DNA of 64,000 bases from Tateyamaria omphalii (GCF_019802125.1 NZ_JAHVHT010000001.1:1178001-1242000), one strand, 5' to 3'. Numbered from the stretch's first letter, positions 7,604 to 16,394 are shown. The notes: generated by a model not told the origin, from the sequence alone. Program-made: numbers and translations.

Positions 7604-8610
7604 ACCGCTTTCCCCGCGAACAGGCCCGTGGGCTTGAACAGAAGCACGATCAGCAGGATCACGAAGCTGACGGCGAACTTGTAGTCAGTGGACAGAAGCT
7701 GGGCGAGGCCATCAGGCGCCAACGCATCGGGCAAGGCATAGCCTGCGACCTTCTTCCAGGCGTAGGTGATCATCACCTCGGAGAAGGCGATGGTGAAGCC
7801 GCCCGCGATCGCCCCCAGCGGGTTGCCGAGCCCACCCACGATGGCAGAGGCGAAGATGGGCAGAAGCAGCTGAAAGTAGACGAACGGTTTGAACGACTTG
7901 TCGAGACCGTAAAGGACACCCGCGACTGTTGCGAGTGCTGCCACGATCAGCCAAGTGACCATGACGACCCGCTCCGGATTGATGCCGGAGAGGAGTGCGA
8001 GATCTTCGTTGTCCGAATAGGCCCGCATGGACTTGCCCGTGCGCGTGCGATTCAGGAAGTAGAACAGCAGTGCGACGACGATGATGGCGGTGACGACGGT
8101 GATCCCTTGGGTCGTCTTGATCGCCAACCCTTCGTCGAGGCCGGTGAGGGCTTTGAACTGGCGCACGGAGATGATGAAGCGTTCGCCGTCGGAAAAGCGC
8201 TGATCGTCCGGGCCGATGATGAAGCGGACAAGGCCGTTCATGATGAACATGACGCCAAGAGAGACCATGACGAAGATAATCGGTTTCGCCTTTTGCCCGC
8301 GATAAAATCGGTAGACGCCGCGGTCTGTGGCGAGGACCAGCAGGGCGCACACGCCGATGCCGAAGGGCAGGGCGAGAAGCGCGGTGGGCAGGGGACCGGC
8401 GGAAACGCCCAGGCCCTGGAAGGCCCATGTGATGAGGATGGTCGCCATTGTGCCAAAGGCCATCGTGTCGCCATGGGCGAAGTTGGAGAACCTGAGGATG
8501 CCGTAGATGAGCGTGACTCCTAGTGCGCCAAGGGCGAGTTGGGAGCCGTAGGCGATGGCTGGGATAAGGACAAAGTTCGAGAGGGTGATGAAGGCGTTGA
8601 GGAGGTCCAT
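7600..8610 (-). CDS. livH: Branched-chain amino-acid-type ABC transporter permease LivH (cluster 1)
   Basis: A 336-residue permease with the LivH signature GLTLIYGILRFSNFAHGD-like segment near residue 30, a cytoplasmic loop GKSMRAYSDNEDLALLSGI and the VGGLGNPLGAIAGG motif. I start at ATG 8608-8610, which shares one base with the stop of the upstream orphan gene (TAATG) and removes an upstream extension that overlaps it. It works with LivM as the membrane channel of the cluster 1 importer. Confidence 0.9.
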   Translation of the reverse strand: MDLLNAFITLSNFVLIPAIAYGSQLALGALGVTLIYGILRFSNFAHGDTMAFGTMATILITWAFQGLGVSAGPLPTALLALPFGIGVCALLVLATDRGVYRFYRGQKAKPIIFVMVSLGVMFIMNGLVRFIIGPDDQRFSDGERFIISVRQFKALTGLDEGLAIKTTQGITVVTAIIVVALLFYFLNRTRTGKSMRAYSDNEDLALLSGINPERVVMVTWLIVAALATVAGVLYGLDKSFKPFVYFQLLLPIFASAIVGGLGNPLGAIAGGFTIAFSEVMITYAWKKVAGYALPDALAPDGLAQLLSTDYKFAVSFVILLIVLLFKPTGLFAGKAV

Positions 8611-9041
8611 TACTCGACCACCTCGCAGGTCCCTGTCAAAACCCATTCGTGTTCGTTTACCGAACCTCGTGCCATCTGACGCAAATCAAACCGTGTCTGT
8701 ATGCTTTCGTTGTCGAACCTCAAATTCACCAGCCATCTGTCATGTGTTGCACCAGCTTGGTACCAATCGAGATCAGAGAAATAGGGTCGCGCTTCCTTTA
8801 GCGTCAATTTCAAGCTGTCTCCGTCCAAGTGAATTTTGCGTCTGTGCGTGGTCGCCTTGAAGATGTCGCTGCTCTTGCCACATATTTCGGTCGGTTTTTC
8901 TTCCAGGTATGCATCTATGCCGCTGCATCCGTCCGCTTTCTGACAAACGCAGAGTTCTACGCTCATACACGTATATGTGTCGGCGATTGCAGGCCATGGT
9001 CCCATCAAAACGGCGGCCAGCGTTGCTAATGTGATCTTCAC
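8610..9041 (-). CDS. Secreted Cys-rich hypothetical protein inside the liv operon
   Basis: A 143-residue protein with a clear signal peptide (residues 1-20, cut after AIA) and a mature part with cysteines clustered in the first third (four within about 15 residues, CxSxELCxC and DGCSG) plus one near the C-terminus. I do not recognise a family. It sits between LivF and LivH, leaves a 2-bp gap to LivF and shares one base with the LivH start codon, so it is translated as part of the transporter operon. A periplasmic accessory role is a guess. Its sequence is less GC-rich than its neighbours. Confidence 0.65.
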   Translation of the reverse strand: MKITLATLAAVLMGPWPAIADTYTCMSVELCVCQKADGCSGIDAYLEEKPTEICGKSSDIFKATTHRRKIHLDGDSLKLTLKEARPYFSDLDWYQAGATHDRWLVNLRFDNESIQTRFDLRQMARGSVNEHEWVLTGTCEVVE

Positions 9042-9043
9042 CG

Positions 9044-9772
9044 CTACCCCCCCAAAAAACTCTTGCGCACTTCTGGATCGGCCAGCAGCTCCCTGCCCGT
9101 CCCCGTGTACGCGTTCCGGCCCTGCACCAGAACGTAGCCTTTGTCTGCAATCTCAAGCGCTTGACGGGCGTTTTGTTCGACCATCAGGATCGGGATGCCG
9201 GTGCGGGCGACCTCGATGATGCGGTCAAAAAGCTCGTCCATGACGATGGGGCTGACCCCGGCGGTGGGCTCGTCCAGCATCAGCACCTTGGGTTGGGTCA
9301 TCAGCGCGCGGCCCACGGCGACCTGCTGGCGCTGGCCGCCCGACAACTCGCCGGCCGGCTGGCGGCGCTTTTTCTTGAGGATCGGGAACAGGTCATAGAC
9401 CTGCGCCATCGTGTCCGAGAAATCGTCGCGCCGGATGAATGCACCCATTTCGAGGTTTTCCTCCACCGTCATCGAGGTGAAGATGTTGGACGTTTGCGGC
9501 ACAAAGCCCATGCCTTTTGCCACCCGGTCTTGCGGCGAAAGGGCAGTGATGTCCTCTCCATCCAGCCGCACGGAGCCTTGGCGCACGTCGAGCATCCCGA
9601 AGACAGCCTTCATCGCGGTGGATTTGCCTGCGCCATTCGGTCCGACGATAACGGCAATCTCGCCCGGTTCCACGGCCACCGTGCAGTCGTGCAGAATGTC
9701 CGGCCCGGCGCCGTATCCACCTGTCATGGTGTCGCCGATCAAGAAGGGGTCAGACAAGATCCGCTCCTTCAT
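9044..9772 (-). CDS. livF: ABC transporter ATP-binding protein LivF (cluster 1)
   Basis: An ATPase of about 242 residues with Walker A GPNGAGKS, Q-loop PQTSNIF, signature LSGGQRQQVAVGRAL, Walker B VLMLDEPTAG and the switch histidine region LMVEQNARQAL. It energises the LivH-LivM channel as a heterodimer with LivG. I start at ATG 9772 rather than the TTG at 9826, because the extension would translate a palindromic intergenic element (9796-9813) into a non-family peptide. Confidence 0.9.
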   Translation of the reverse strand: MKERILSDPFLIGDTMTGGYGAGPDILHDCTVAVEPGEIAVIVGPNGAGKSTAMKAVFGMLDVRQGSVRLDGEDITALSPQDRVAKGMGFVPQTSNIFTSMTVEENLEMGAFIRRDDFSDTMAQVYDLFPILKKKRRQPAGELSGGQRQQVAVGRALMTQPKVLMLDEPTAGVSPIVMDELFDRIIEVARTGIPILMVEQNARQALEIADKGYVLVQGRNAYTGTGRELLADPEVRKSFLGG

Positions 9773-9795
9773 CTTGCCAGGTAAACTCCGGGGGT

Positions 9796-9813
9796 GTGGG
9801 GGCTGGCCCCCAC
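9796..9813. repeat. Short palindromic element between livG and livF
   Basis: GTGGGGGC and GCCCCCAC form a perfect 8-bp inverted repeat with a two-base loop. Similar G-rich palindromes occur at 21614-21632 and 42831-42846. It may stabilise mRNA between the two ATPase genes or be a dispersed REP-like unit. Confidence 0.5.
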
Positions 9814-9826
9814 GCACATTTGCCAA

Positions 9827-10609
9827 TCATGCGCCCACCTTGTCCTTATTCTTGAGACCTGTGCCCAGGTACGCCTCGATCACCTGCTCGTTGGCCTTGA
9901 TCTCGTCCAGCGTGCCTTCGGCCAGTACCTTGCCCTCGGCCATGCAGATGACCGGGTCGCAGATCTTGCCGATGAAATCCATGTCGTGTTCGATCACGAC
10001 AAAGGTGTAGTTGCGTTCCTTGTTGAGCCGCAGGATCGCGTCTCCGATGGTGTTGAGAAGCGTACGGTTCACGCCTGCGCCGACCTCGTCCAGAAAAACG
10101 ATCTTGGCGTCGACCATCATTGTCCGCCCCAGTTCGAGGAGCTTTTTCTGCCCACCCGAGACCTGTCCCGCCTTGTGATCGGCCAGATGTTCAATGGTCA
10201 GAAACTCCAGCACTTCGTCCGCCTTGGCGGCCAACGCGCGTTCGTCGTCGGCAATACGCTTGCGCCCGAACCATGTGTTCCAAAGAGTCTCGCCCGATTG
10301 GTCGCCCGGCACCATCATCAGGTTCTCGCGGCACGACATCGATGAAAACTCGTGCGCGATCTGGAAGGTGCGCAAGAGACCCTTGTGAAAGAGCGTATGC
10401 GGTGGCAGGCCGGTGATGTCCTCGCCATCCATCGTCACGCGACCGGATGTGGGTTGAAGAACGCCTGCGATCACATTGAAAAGAGTTGTTTTTCCTGCGC
10501 CGTTCGGACCGATCAAGCCAGTGATGGACCCGGGCGTGATGGACAGCGACGCGCCATCGACGGCGTGGAACCCGCCAAAGTGTTTGTGAATGTCGTCAAC
10601 GACGATCAT
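9827..10609 (-). CDS. livG: ABC transporter ATP-binding protein LivG (cluster 1)
   Basis: A 260-residue ATPase with Walker A GPNGAGKT (about residues 35-42), signature VSGGQKKLLELGR, a Walker B-like VFLDEVGAGV and a switch segment VVIEHDMDFIG. The Walker B run reads DEVGAG where LivG proteins usually have DEPxAG, a small departure that leaves the catalytic Glu. It pairs with LivF. ATG 10609 matches the family N-terminus; the longer frame upstream runs through the attenuator-like hairpin at 10652-10679. Confidence 0.9.
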   Translation of the reverse strand: MIVVDDIHKHFGGFHAVDGASLSITPGSITGLIGPNGAGKTTLFNVIAGVLQPTSGRVTMDGEDITGLPPHTLFHKGLLRTFQIAHEFSSMSCRENLMMVPGDQSGETLWNTWFGRKRIADDERALAAKADEVLEFLTIEHLADHKAGQVSGGQKKLLELGRTMMVDAKIVFLDEVGAGVNRTLLNTIGDAILRLNKERNYTFVVIEHDMDFIGKICDPVICMAEGKVLAEGTLDEIKANEQVIEAYLGTGLKNKDKVGA

Positions 10610-10651
10610 GTGCTTCCCCGTGCTGCCTTGAGACAGTCTTGGCAAATTGAA

Positions 10652-10679
10652 ACAGCCCGAGGATTGCGCCCCGGGCTGT
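10652..10679 (-). terminator. Intercistronic hairpin after the binding-protein gene
   Basis: ACAGCCCG and CGGGCTGT pair around a 12-base loop, and on the minus strand TTTCAATTT follows. It lies between the binding-protein gene and livG, where a partial terminator or 3' stabiliser would leave more binding protein than membrane components. Confidence 0.55.
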
Positions 10680-10699
10680 CTGGTCAAGTCAAATGACGC

Positions 10700-11887
10700 T
10701 TAGCGGTACTTCGCCGTGGTGATTTCGCCACCTTCGATGACGATCTGGCGGTAGTTGCCTGCAGATTCACCGGCACCGATCAGTTCGACGGCGGTTGCGC
10801 CGACATAGTCGATGTCGCCACCGTCCTTGAGGATCTGCAGTGCTTTCGCCAGCTCACCGGGGAAGATCTGTTCACCCGGTGCGTTGGCCACGTCCATCAC
10901 GTGCTCTTTGAAGTCGTTGCTGTCCTTGGAGCCGGCCGCTTCCATCGCCAGCATGATCAGGGCAGCCGCATCGTAGCTTTCGGGTGTGAAGGGCGAGGTG
11001 GCGTCGAAAGCGTCGCCCACCATTTCGGCAAACATCGAAGCGCCTTCACTGTCGGTGCCCGGGTGCTGGCCGGTCGATCCTTCGATCTCGTCACCGAAGT
11101 TTTCCTGCAGCTTGGCGCCGATCATGCCGTCGGGGAAGTGGAAGGTGTCGAATGCGCCCGAGTCGATGGCCGCACGCACAATACCTGAGCCGCCCTGATC
11201 CACGTAACCGGCCACAACAAGACGTTCACCGCCCGCGGCTGCAAGTGCGCCAACTTCGGCGGAGTAGTCAGCCTTGCCGTCTTCGTGCGCGGCGTTGATG
11301 GTCACGCTGCCGCCCGCGGCCTCGAATGCCGCCTGGAAGCTGTCGGCCAGGCCCTTGCCATAGTCGTTGTTGGTGTAGGTGACCGCGACTTCCTTGATGC
11401 CTTCTTCCATCAGCACTTCGGTCATCACAACGCCCTGACGTGCGTCAGAGGGTGCTGTGCGGAAGAACAGGCCGTTGTCTTCATTGTCGTTGTGCGACAG
11501 GCCGGGAGACGTGGCGGAAGGCGAGATCATGACGACACCGTTGGCGACAGCCACGTTGTTCAGGATCGCGCCGGTCACGCCCGAGCAATCCGCGCCCATG
11601 ATCGCGTCCACCTGATCCGAAGTCACCAGACGCTCGGCCGCGGCTGTTGCAGCGCCTGCGTCCACGCAGGTCGAATCCGCACGCACGGAGGATACGGATG
11701 CGCCGTCCAGAAGCAGGCCGCTGTCGGTCACTTCCTTCATCGCCAGTTCCGCGCCATCCGCCATCGACGGTGTCAGCGATTCAATTGGTCCGGTAAAGCC
11801 AAGGATGATGCCGATCTTGACGTCTTCTGCAAAGGCTGTTCCCGCCATCAATGCCGTTGCAGCCGTAGCCGTAAGCAGTTTTTTCAT
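10700..11887 (-). CDS. Periplasmic substrate-binding protein of the cluster 1 ABC importer
   Basis: A 395-residue type I periplasmic binding protein (LivJ/LivK-like family). Residues 1-20 form a signal peptide (cut after AFA). The mature protein begins VKIGIILGFTGPIESL and has a Cys pair (about 54 and 81) suggestive of a disulfide. It captures the substrate and delivers it to LivH-LivM. The set of LivG, LivF, LivH and LivM genes downstream makes a complete importer. Substrate is unknown: binding-pocket residues cannot be assigned by eye. It is the first gene of the operon, with an upstream promoter expected in 11888-12043. Confidence 0.88.
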   Translation of the reverse strand: MKKLLTATAATALMAGTAFAEDVKIGIILGFTGPIESLTPSMADGAELAMKEVTDSGLLLDGASVSSVRADSTCVDAGAATAAAERLVTSDQVDAIMGADCSGVTGAILNNVAVANGVVMISPSATSPGLSHNDNEDNGLFFRTAPSDARQGVVMTEVLMEEGIKEVAVTYTNNDYGKGLADSFQAAFEAAGGSVTINAAHEDGKADYSAEVGALAAAGGERLVVAGYVDQGGSGIVRAAIDSGAFDTFHFPDGMIGAKLQENFGDEIEGSTGQHPGTDSEGASMFAEMVGDAFDATSPFTPESYDAAALIMLAMEAAGSKDSNDFKEHVMDVANAPGEQIFPGELAKALQILKDGGDIDYVGATAVELIGAGESAGNYRQIVIEGGEITTAKYR

Positions 11888-12043
11888 GTGTTTACTCCCT
11901 GTGGATCTGCTGTCCTGCGGCGAAGCCTAAGCGCGGCTTTCAAAAAAGAAAAGGTGAATAGTCGGCCTTCACGCACGGGAATGTGGGTGGCATGGGACGT
12001 TGACGTGCCTACGTATCTTGCAAGCCATCTAGGAGGATGCCCC

Positions 12044-13132
12044 ATGCACCGTTTCGTCACCTTAGCCCTTGTTCTATTTCCCGGTGCAGCGCTCGCACTT
12101 GATACCGAGCGGGGCGCTGTGACCGTAACCCCGGTTGTCACGGGTCTTGATGAGCCGTGGGGTGTTGCCGCGCTTCCCGATGGTTCGTTTCTGGTAACCG
12201 AACGCGATGGCCAACTCATGTTGGCGCGTGGCGGGGAAAATCGGGAGGTGTCGGGCGCGCCTCGGGTCGTTGCGCAAGGGCAGGGCGGACTGCTGGACAT
12301 CACACTTGCCCGCGACTTTGATACGACGCGCACGCTGTTTCTGACCTATTCCAAACTGCAGGGTCGCGGATCCGGCACCGCCTTGGCCGCAGCAGAACTC
12401 AGTGCTGACGGCACCCGGCTTGAAAACCTGCGCGACCTTTTCGAGAGCGCACCGGTTGGGCGCACGGGCCGCCACTATGGCAGCCGCGTGGTCGAAGCGC
12501 CGGACGGAACACTCTTTGTGACCACGGGCGATCGTGGTGATCGTCCCTCGGCGCAGGATCGCAGCAATCACAACGGGGCGATCATCCGGGTGACTCGCGA
12601 TGGCAATGTGCCCGCGGACAACCCGTTTGTCGGTCAGGACGGTATCCAGCCGCACATCTGGTCCTATGGGCACCGCAACCCACAAGGGGCGGGGCTGGAT
12701 GCCGACGGCGAGCTTTGGACGGCTGAACATGGCGCACGCGGCGGCGACGAGGTGAACAAGGTCAAGAAGGGGGCGAATTTCGGTTGGCCTGTAATCTCGT
12801 ACGGTGTCCACTACTCAGGTGCCAGCATCGGCGAAGGCACGGCGCAAGAGGGAATGGAGCAACCTGCGTTCTACTGGGACCCGTCCATGGCGCCATCGGG
12901 TCTGATGATCTACCAAGGCGACATGTTCCCCGAGTGGCAGGGTGATATGTTCGTTGGCTCGCTCAAGTTCAGCTATATTTCACGCCTCGACATGAACGGT
13001 GAAACGGTGCGTGAGGTCGAGCAGATCGAGGGCGACGAAACCTTGCGCGTGCGCGACATCGTGGAGGCGCCCGACGGTAGCATCCTGTTCATTTCGGTGG
13101 GCAACGGAACTGTCTATCGGATGACGCGCTAG
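12044..13132 (+). CDS. PQQ-dependent aldose sugar dehydrogenase (YliI/Asd-like)
   Basis: A 362-residue secreted beta-propeller of the soluble glucose dehydrogenase family. Residues 1-19 form a signal peptide (cut after ALA). Family landmarks are LDEPWGVAALPDGSFLVTER near the start, the GRHYGSR histidine segment, SYGHRNPQG and WTAEHGARGGDE, which supply PQQ and calcium ligands. It would oxidise aldoses in the periplasm. I start at ATG 12044 behind an AGGAGG ribosome-binding site seven bases away; the much longer in-frame extension (to 11285) is antisense to the binding-protein gene. Confidence 0.88.
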   Translation: MHRFVTLALVLFPGAALALDTERGAVTVTPVVTGLDEPWGVAALPDGSFLVTERDGQLMLARGGENREVSGAPRVVAQGQGGLLDITLARDFDTTRTLFLTYSKLQGRGSGTALAAAELSADGTRLENLRDLFESAPVGRTGRHYGSRVVEAPDGTLFVTTGDRGDRPSAQDRSNHNGAIIRVTRDGNVPADNPFVGQDGIQPHIWSYGHRNPQGAGLDADGELWTAEHGARGGDEVNKVKKGANFGWPVISYGVHYSGASIGEGTAQEGMEQPAFYWDPSMAPSGLMIYQGDMFPEWQGDMFVGSLKFSYISRLDMNGETVREVEQIEGDETLRVRDIVEAPDGSILFISVGNGTVYRMTR

Positions 13133-13173
13133 CTGATCGCCGCTAGGGTGCCCCCCGGAAAGAGGAGGACACC

Positions 13174-13554
13174 ATGACGATCACGCGTCTTGATCATGTA
13201 AACCTGAGGACCACCCGGCTTGCTGAGATGATCCAATGGTACGAGGAGATCCTTGGCCTTTCAGCGGGTGTGCGACCGGAATTCAATATGGATGGCGCGT
13301 GGCTCTATGCTGGCGACGTCGCCGCCGTCCATCTGGTCGCGGTCGAGGATGATGGCGCGGCGGGTTCCGAAACCGCACTGAAGTTGGAGCATTTTGCCTT
13401 TCGTGCAGATGGTGATGCCGACGTGTTTCAGGACCGCTTGCAGAAGCGTGGTGTGTCTTATCGGCGGTCAGGGATCGAAGCGATGGACCTTGTCGCGTTC
13501 AACATCTGGGACCCGGATGGCAACCATATCCATGTGGACTTCATAGACGACTAA
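13174..13554 (+). CDS. VOC/glyoxalase superfamily protein
   Basis: A 126-residue protein with the paired beta-alpha-beta-beta-beta pattern of the vicinal oxygen chelate fold. His8 in LDHVNL, His in KLEHFAF and Glu/Asp in DPDGNHIHVDF are candidate metal ligands. Members isomerise, cleave or open epoxides of varied substrates; none can be named. A strong AGAGGAGG precedes the ATG. The stop codon overlaps the stop of the convergent small gene by three bases. Confidence 0.8.
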   Translation: MTITRLDHVNLRTTRLAEMIQWYEEILGLSAGVRPEFNMDGAWLYAGDVAAVHLVAVEDDGAAGSETALKLEHFAFRADGDADVFQDRLQKRGVSYRRSGIEAMDLVAFNIWDPDGNHIHVDFIDD

Positions 13555-13742
13555 AGGTCGTCTTGGTCATTGCGCGCCATGCGCGTCAGTTCATTGGTCA
13601 ACTGTTTGGAGTAGCGGCGCTGTCGTCGCCTTGCCTTGGCGGCGGTCGCGCGCCAGCCTTCGCGCTTGTCGGTGACGACATCGTCCAGATCATCGGCCAC
13701 TTCAATACGCTGCGCATCCCTGGGTGACGTGCGTTTCGGCAT
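13551..13742 (-). CDS. Small basic conserved hypothetical protein
   Basis: A 63-residue, strongly charged protein: an acidic N-terminal third (VADDLDDVV) and a basic helix rich in Arg, Lys and Ala (KARRRQRRYSKQ), with no signal or membrane segment. I do not recognise a domain. It sits three bases after the 100-residue gene upstream on the same strand and looks like the last gene of the methyltransferase operon. Its size and charge pattern would suit a nucleic-acid- or protein-binding adaptor, but that is speculation. Confidence 0.55.
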   Translation of the reverse strand: MPKRTSPRDAQRIEVADDLDDVVTDKREGWRATAAKARRRQRRYSKQLTNELTRMARNDQDDL

Positions 13743-13745
13743 GGC

Positions 13746-14048
13746 CTAGGCCCCATTCCGCAGTTTTCCGCGCCACGCAAGTGACTGCCGGTTCAGGGCG
13801 TGAAGGTCGACGCGGCCGGCAATGATATCATCGCAAACCGCCACCGCGCGCTGCGCCTGTTGCGGGGTGAGGTGTTTGTAAGCGGGGCGCGCCAGATGGT
13901 CATACCAGACACCACCGCATATCGTGTCCAGTACAACACGCTGAAAGCAATGGTCGTTGCGGATCGGCCATGCGCACCCGGGTTCAGCAGCCATGAGCGG
14001 CATAACCTGGCGCGTGAGCACGAGATAGCGCGTCGTTGCATCCGTCAT
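13746..14048 (-). CDS. Conserved hypothetical protein
   Basis: A 100-residue protein with three cysteines and a cluster of aromatic residues (GGVWYDHL), without signal or membrane segments. The family is unknown to me. Its ATG overlaps the stop codon of the UbiG-like gene (ATGA), and the 63-residue gene follows after three bases, so translation of the three is probably coupled. Confidence 0.6.
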   Translation of the reverse strand: MTDATTRYLVLTRQVMPLMAAEPGCAWPIRNDHCFQRVVLDTICGGVWYDHLARPAYKHLTPQQAQRAVAVCDDIIAGRVDLHALNRQSLAWRGKLRNGA

Positions 14049-14797
14049 GTTGCAAGGCCAGCGGGCAGTATGGCGACGCCCATGTAAATGATGGCCTTGC
14101 TTGGCAGAGGGCCAAAAATGAAATCGAGTTGGCGGTTGAGACCGCGAGGTCCAAGCCCGCTTTGAGCACCAACTTCAAACCCTGTTCGGAGCAGCATGTC
14201 ACGCAGCTCTGCAGGCTTGATGAACATCTCGGGATCGTGCGTGCCCTTGGGCAAGAGACCGATCACATCCTCCGCGATGGTGATGGTCACGAATTTCGCG
14301 AGCGGATTGCGGTTGATGGTGTCAAACAGGAACATGCCGCCCGGTCGCAGCACCCGCGCGACCTCTGCCAGAACGGTTTCAAGATCTTCGACATGTTCGA
14401 GTACATCCACGCAAACCACCGCATCGAAGCTGTAATCGGGGTAGGGCAACTTTTCTCCCACCCCCACGTCATATCGGATGTCCCTGGCCATTGCCTTGGC
14501 GTGAATGCGTGCCGCTTCTATCGCCTGCGCCGCCGGGTCAATGCCGGTGATCCGTCCACCCCGTTCTGCCAGCGCCTCGGCCATGAAGCCCCCGGCGCAG
14601 CCCAGATCGAGTACATCCTTTCCCGCCCAGTCGATATGTGTATCAAACCATCTGAGCCGACCGGGCACCATGTTCCTGAGCGTACGCACCCATTTGACGT
14701 TACCCGTCCACCAGTCGGCGGCGACATTGTCATAGATCTGAAGGTTGTTGCGGTCTGGTTGGGCCATCGGATCGGATGCATCGAACAGGAAGGGCAT
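14045..14797 (-). CDS. ubiG: UbiG-like SAM-dependent methyltransferase
   Basis: A 250-residue class I methyltransferase with motif I VLDLGCAGG (about residue 60-70), the acidic post-I ITGID, the VVCVDVLEHV motif and FLFDTINRNP, which match the UbiG O-methyltransferase family of ubiquinone synthesis. It lacks the membrane-binding features I would want to see to be certain it is the canonical UbiG rather than a paralogue. Start ATG 14797 has an AGG about eight bases upstream; ATG 14767 is an alternative. It overlaps the end of the upstream isoprenylcysteine methyltransferase-like gene by 38-68 bp depending on the start. Confidence 0.7.
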   Translation of the reverse strand: MPFLFDASDPMAQPDRNNLQIYDNVAADWWTGNVKWVRTLRNMVPGRLRWFDTHIDWAGKDVLDLGCAGGFMAEALAERGGRITGIDPAAQAIEAARIHAKAMARDIRYDVGVGEKLPYPDYSFDAVVCVDVLEHVEDLETVLAEVARVLRPGGMFLFDTINRNPLAKFVTITIAEDVIGLLPKGTHDPEMFIKPAELRDMLLRTGFEVGAQSGLGPRGLNRQLDFIFGPLPSKAIIYMGVAILPAGLAT

Positions 14798-15575
14798 AGG
14801 GCACCTGTGCCCTGTATGCGGCGAAGCGGTCGCCGTAGCGTGCCGAGAAACGGCGCTCCTTCAAAAGCGGGGCGAACAGGCAGTACGCGGTGAGGGTTGC
14901 AGCGACAACCAGTTGGTCAGGTGTCCATGTTGGGACGGTCCAGGTTGTCATCGCAAAGGACACATAGATGGGCTGCCGCACAATGCGGAACAGACCGCCC
15001 GTGGGCATGTCGGGAAAGGCCGGTTTCTTGTCCTGGACAAGCGACATCCAGCCCAGCGCGCCCGATTGTACTTCTGCCCCTGCGTCGTAGCTTGCCTTGA
15101 CCAGCAGCGCCCAGCTCGCGGCGTAGGCGACGCAAAGGGCGACGAACCCGGCCCCCTCGGCGTGCCACCAGACCACGCCGCTCGGTGTCCACAACGCGAA
15201 TAGTAAAATGAGCTGTCCGGACGCGATAGTGGCGTAGGTTGTCGTAGCCAGCGTGCCGCCGTGTGGCGACGGCGCAAGCTGCGCAAGACGACGAGCGCCG
15301 CGTCGTGTCAGCAGAAGTGAGTGAAGGAGGGGAAACTGCAGAAGCAGAATTGCGTTCGCGACATATGACCATGGGGCGGGCAAGGTTCCAAGACTGACGC
15401 TCATGCCAAAGAACATCGCCACAATCATGGACAACACGGCGATCGCAAACAGAATGTGGCACATGAGGCCGTAAACAAGCGCCAAAGCGATCCGCCCGCG
15501 CCCGGGTGGAGGCCGAAACGTGCCAACAACCAAGGTCAGGAACCGCTGGAAAGGGGAAGTATGGTTTAATCGCAT
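14730..15575 (-). CDS. Isoprenylcysteine carboxylmethyltransferase-like membrane methyltransferase
   Basis: A 281-residue protein with five to six membrane segments. It carries the ICMT/PEMT-type C-terminal motif: GLFRIVRQPIYVSF, then LLKERRF, then RYGDRFAAYRAQVPYALP. Such enzymes methylate small thiols, lipids or prenyl-Cys using SAM; methanethiol methyltransferases (MddA) look alike, but the substrate cannot be told here. The last 20 residues overlap the UbiG-like start in another frame. ATG 15575 is chosen because the longer frame gives a non-hydrophobic, low-similarity leader. Confidence 0.65.
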   Translation of the reverse strand: MRLNHTSPFQRFLTLVVGTFRPPPGRGRIALALVYGLMCHILFAIAVLSMIVAMFFGMSVSLGTLPAPWSYVANAILLLQFPLLHSLLLTRRGARRLAQLAPSPHGGTLATTTYATIASGQLILLFALWTPSGVVWWHAEGAGFVALCVAYAASWALLVKASYDAGAEVQSGALGWMSLVQDKKPAFPDMPTGGLFRIVRQPIYVSFAMTTWTVPTWTPDQLVVAATLTAYCLFAPLLKERRFSARYGDRFAAYRAQVPYALPVRCIRSDGPTRPQQPSDL

Positions 15576-15664
15576 GGTTGCCGACCTAGCCAGCCATGCG
15601 TTCATTTCCATGCCGCCGTCAAAAAGTCGCAAGGGCGCCGATGCTGTTTCAACAATTCAGTCGA

Positions 15665-16105
15665 TCAGTTGTCGTGATTGCGGATGTTGGGAAACAAGGC
15701 ACTGATAAGTGTCATCAGGAATGCGGTGCTGATGCCGAATGTCAGCAATCCTGTTACCGCTGCAAATGTCGCAAAAATCCGCAGGCCTTCGTCCAGAACA
15801 ATGTCGCCGTAGCCCAGCGTGGTATATGTCACCATCGAAAAGTAAAATGCGTCCGCAAAACCGCCGAATGCACCGCTGATCAGAAAGACAAATGCCCAGG
15901 ACCAAACCTGGATGGTGTGCGCCATCAGGATGACGATCACTCCGAAGATCAGGAGCAGCAGCGCGCTGAATATTGCATTTGTTCGCCCGAGGAGTGTCGC
16001 AACGCTTGAAATCAAGGGTATGGCGCCAGTGACAATCCCGACGTGAACAATGGCGCAAAGGATAAGCAGGGCACTTCCGAACCCGATCTCGGCCGCTGTG
16101 GTCAT
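15665..16105 (-). CDS. Two-TM potassium-channel-like ion channel protein
   Basis: A 146-residue protein with hydrophobic segments near residues 8-28, 42-62, 68-85 and 115-135 and the pore motif TTLGYGDI, which is the K+ selectivity filter (T-x-G-Y-G). The last membrane segment follows the filter as in Kir/KcsA-like channels. It would act as a tetrameric cation channel. I start at ATG 16105; upstream codons lack hydrophobic or family character. No regulatory domain (RCK or cyclic nucleotide) follows, so gating is unknown. Confidence 0.72.
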   Translation of the reverse strand: MTTAAEIGFGSALLILCAIVHVGIVTGAIPLISSVATLLGRTNAIFSALLLLIFGVIVILMAHTIQVWSWAFVFLISGAFGGFADAFYFSMVTYTTLGYGDIVLDEGLRIFATFAAVTGLLTFGISTAFLMTLISALFPNIRNHDN

Positions 16106-16304
16106 CGCTATGATCTCCTGCACATTGTCGCCTTGGCATGGCACCTGTTTCTGCGGGCAAAGGCAATGGGCCGGACAAGAGGTTGGTCACAGAACGCCGA
16201 TGTTGATCTCCAACGGGGCGGTTGCCACGCTGCCACAGCGCTGCGCATCTTGGTAACAGAGCGGCTGTCCTGCTTGGTTGTTCAGCAACTTGTTTGAAGG
16301 GATA

Positions 16305-16394
16305 TGGCGGAGAGACAGGGATTCGAACCCTGGGTGGGCTTGCACCCACAACGGTTTTCGAGACCGCCCCGTTCGACCACTCCGGCACCTCTCC
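16305..16394 (-). tRNA. tRNA-Ser (anticodon CGA)
   Basis: Ninety bases on the minus strand fold as a class II tRNA: acceptor GGAGAGG pairing with CTCTCC, a long variable arm typical of Ser, T arm with GGTTCGAATCC, and an encoded 3' CCA. The seven-base anticodon loop CTCGAAA gives anticodon CGA, which reads UCG serine codons. Confidence 0.95.

Noticed and set aside
11285-12043. Long in-frame extension of the sugar dehydrogenase frame
   Set aside because: It is antisense to the binding-protein gene (10700-11887), lacks family similarity, and a strong AGGAGG precedes ATG 12044.
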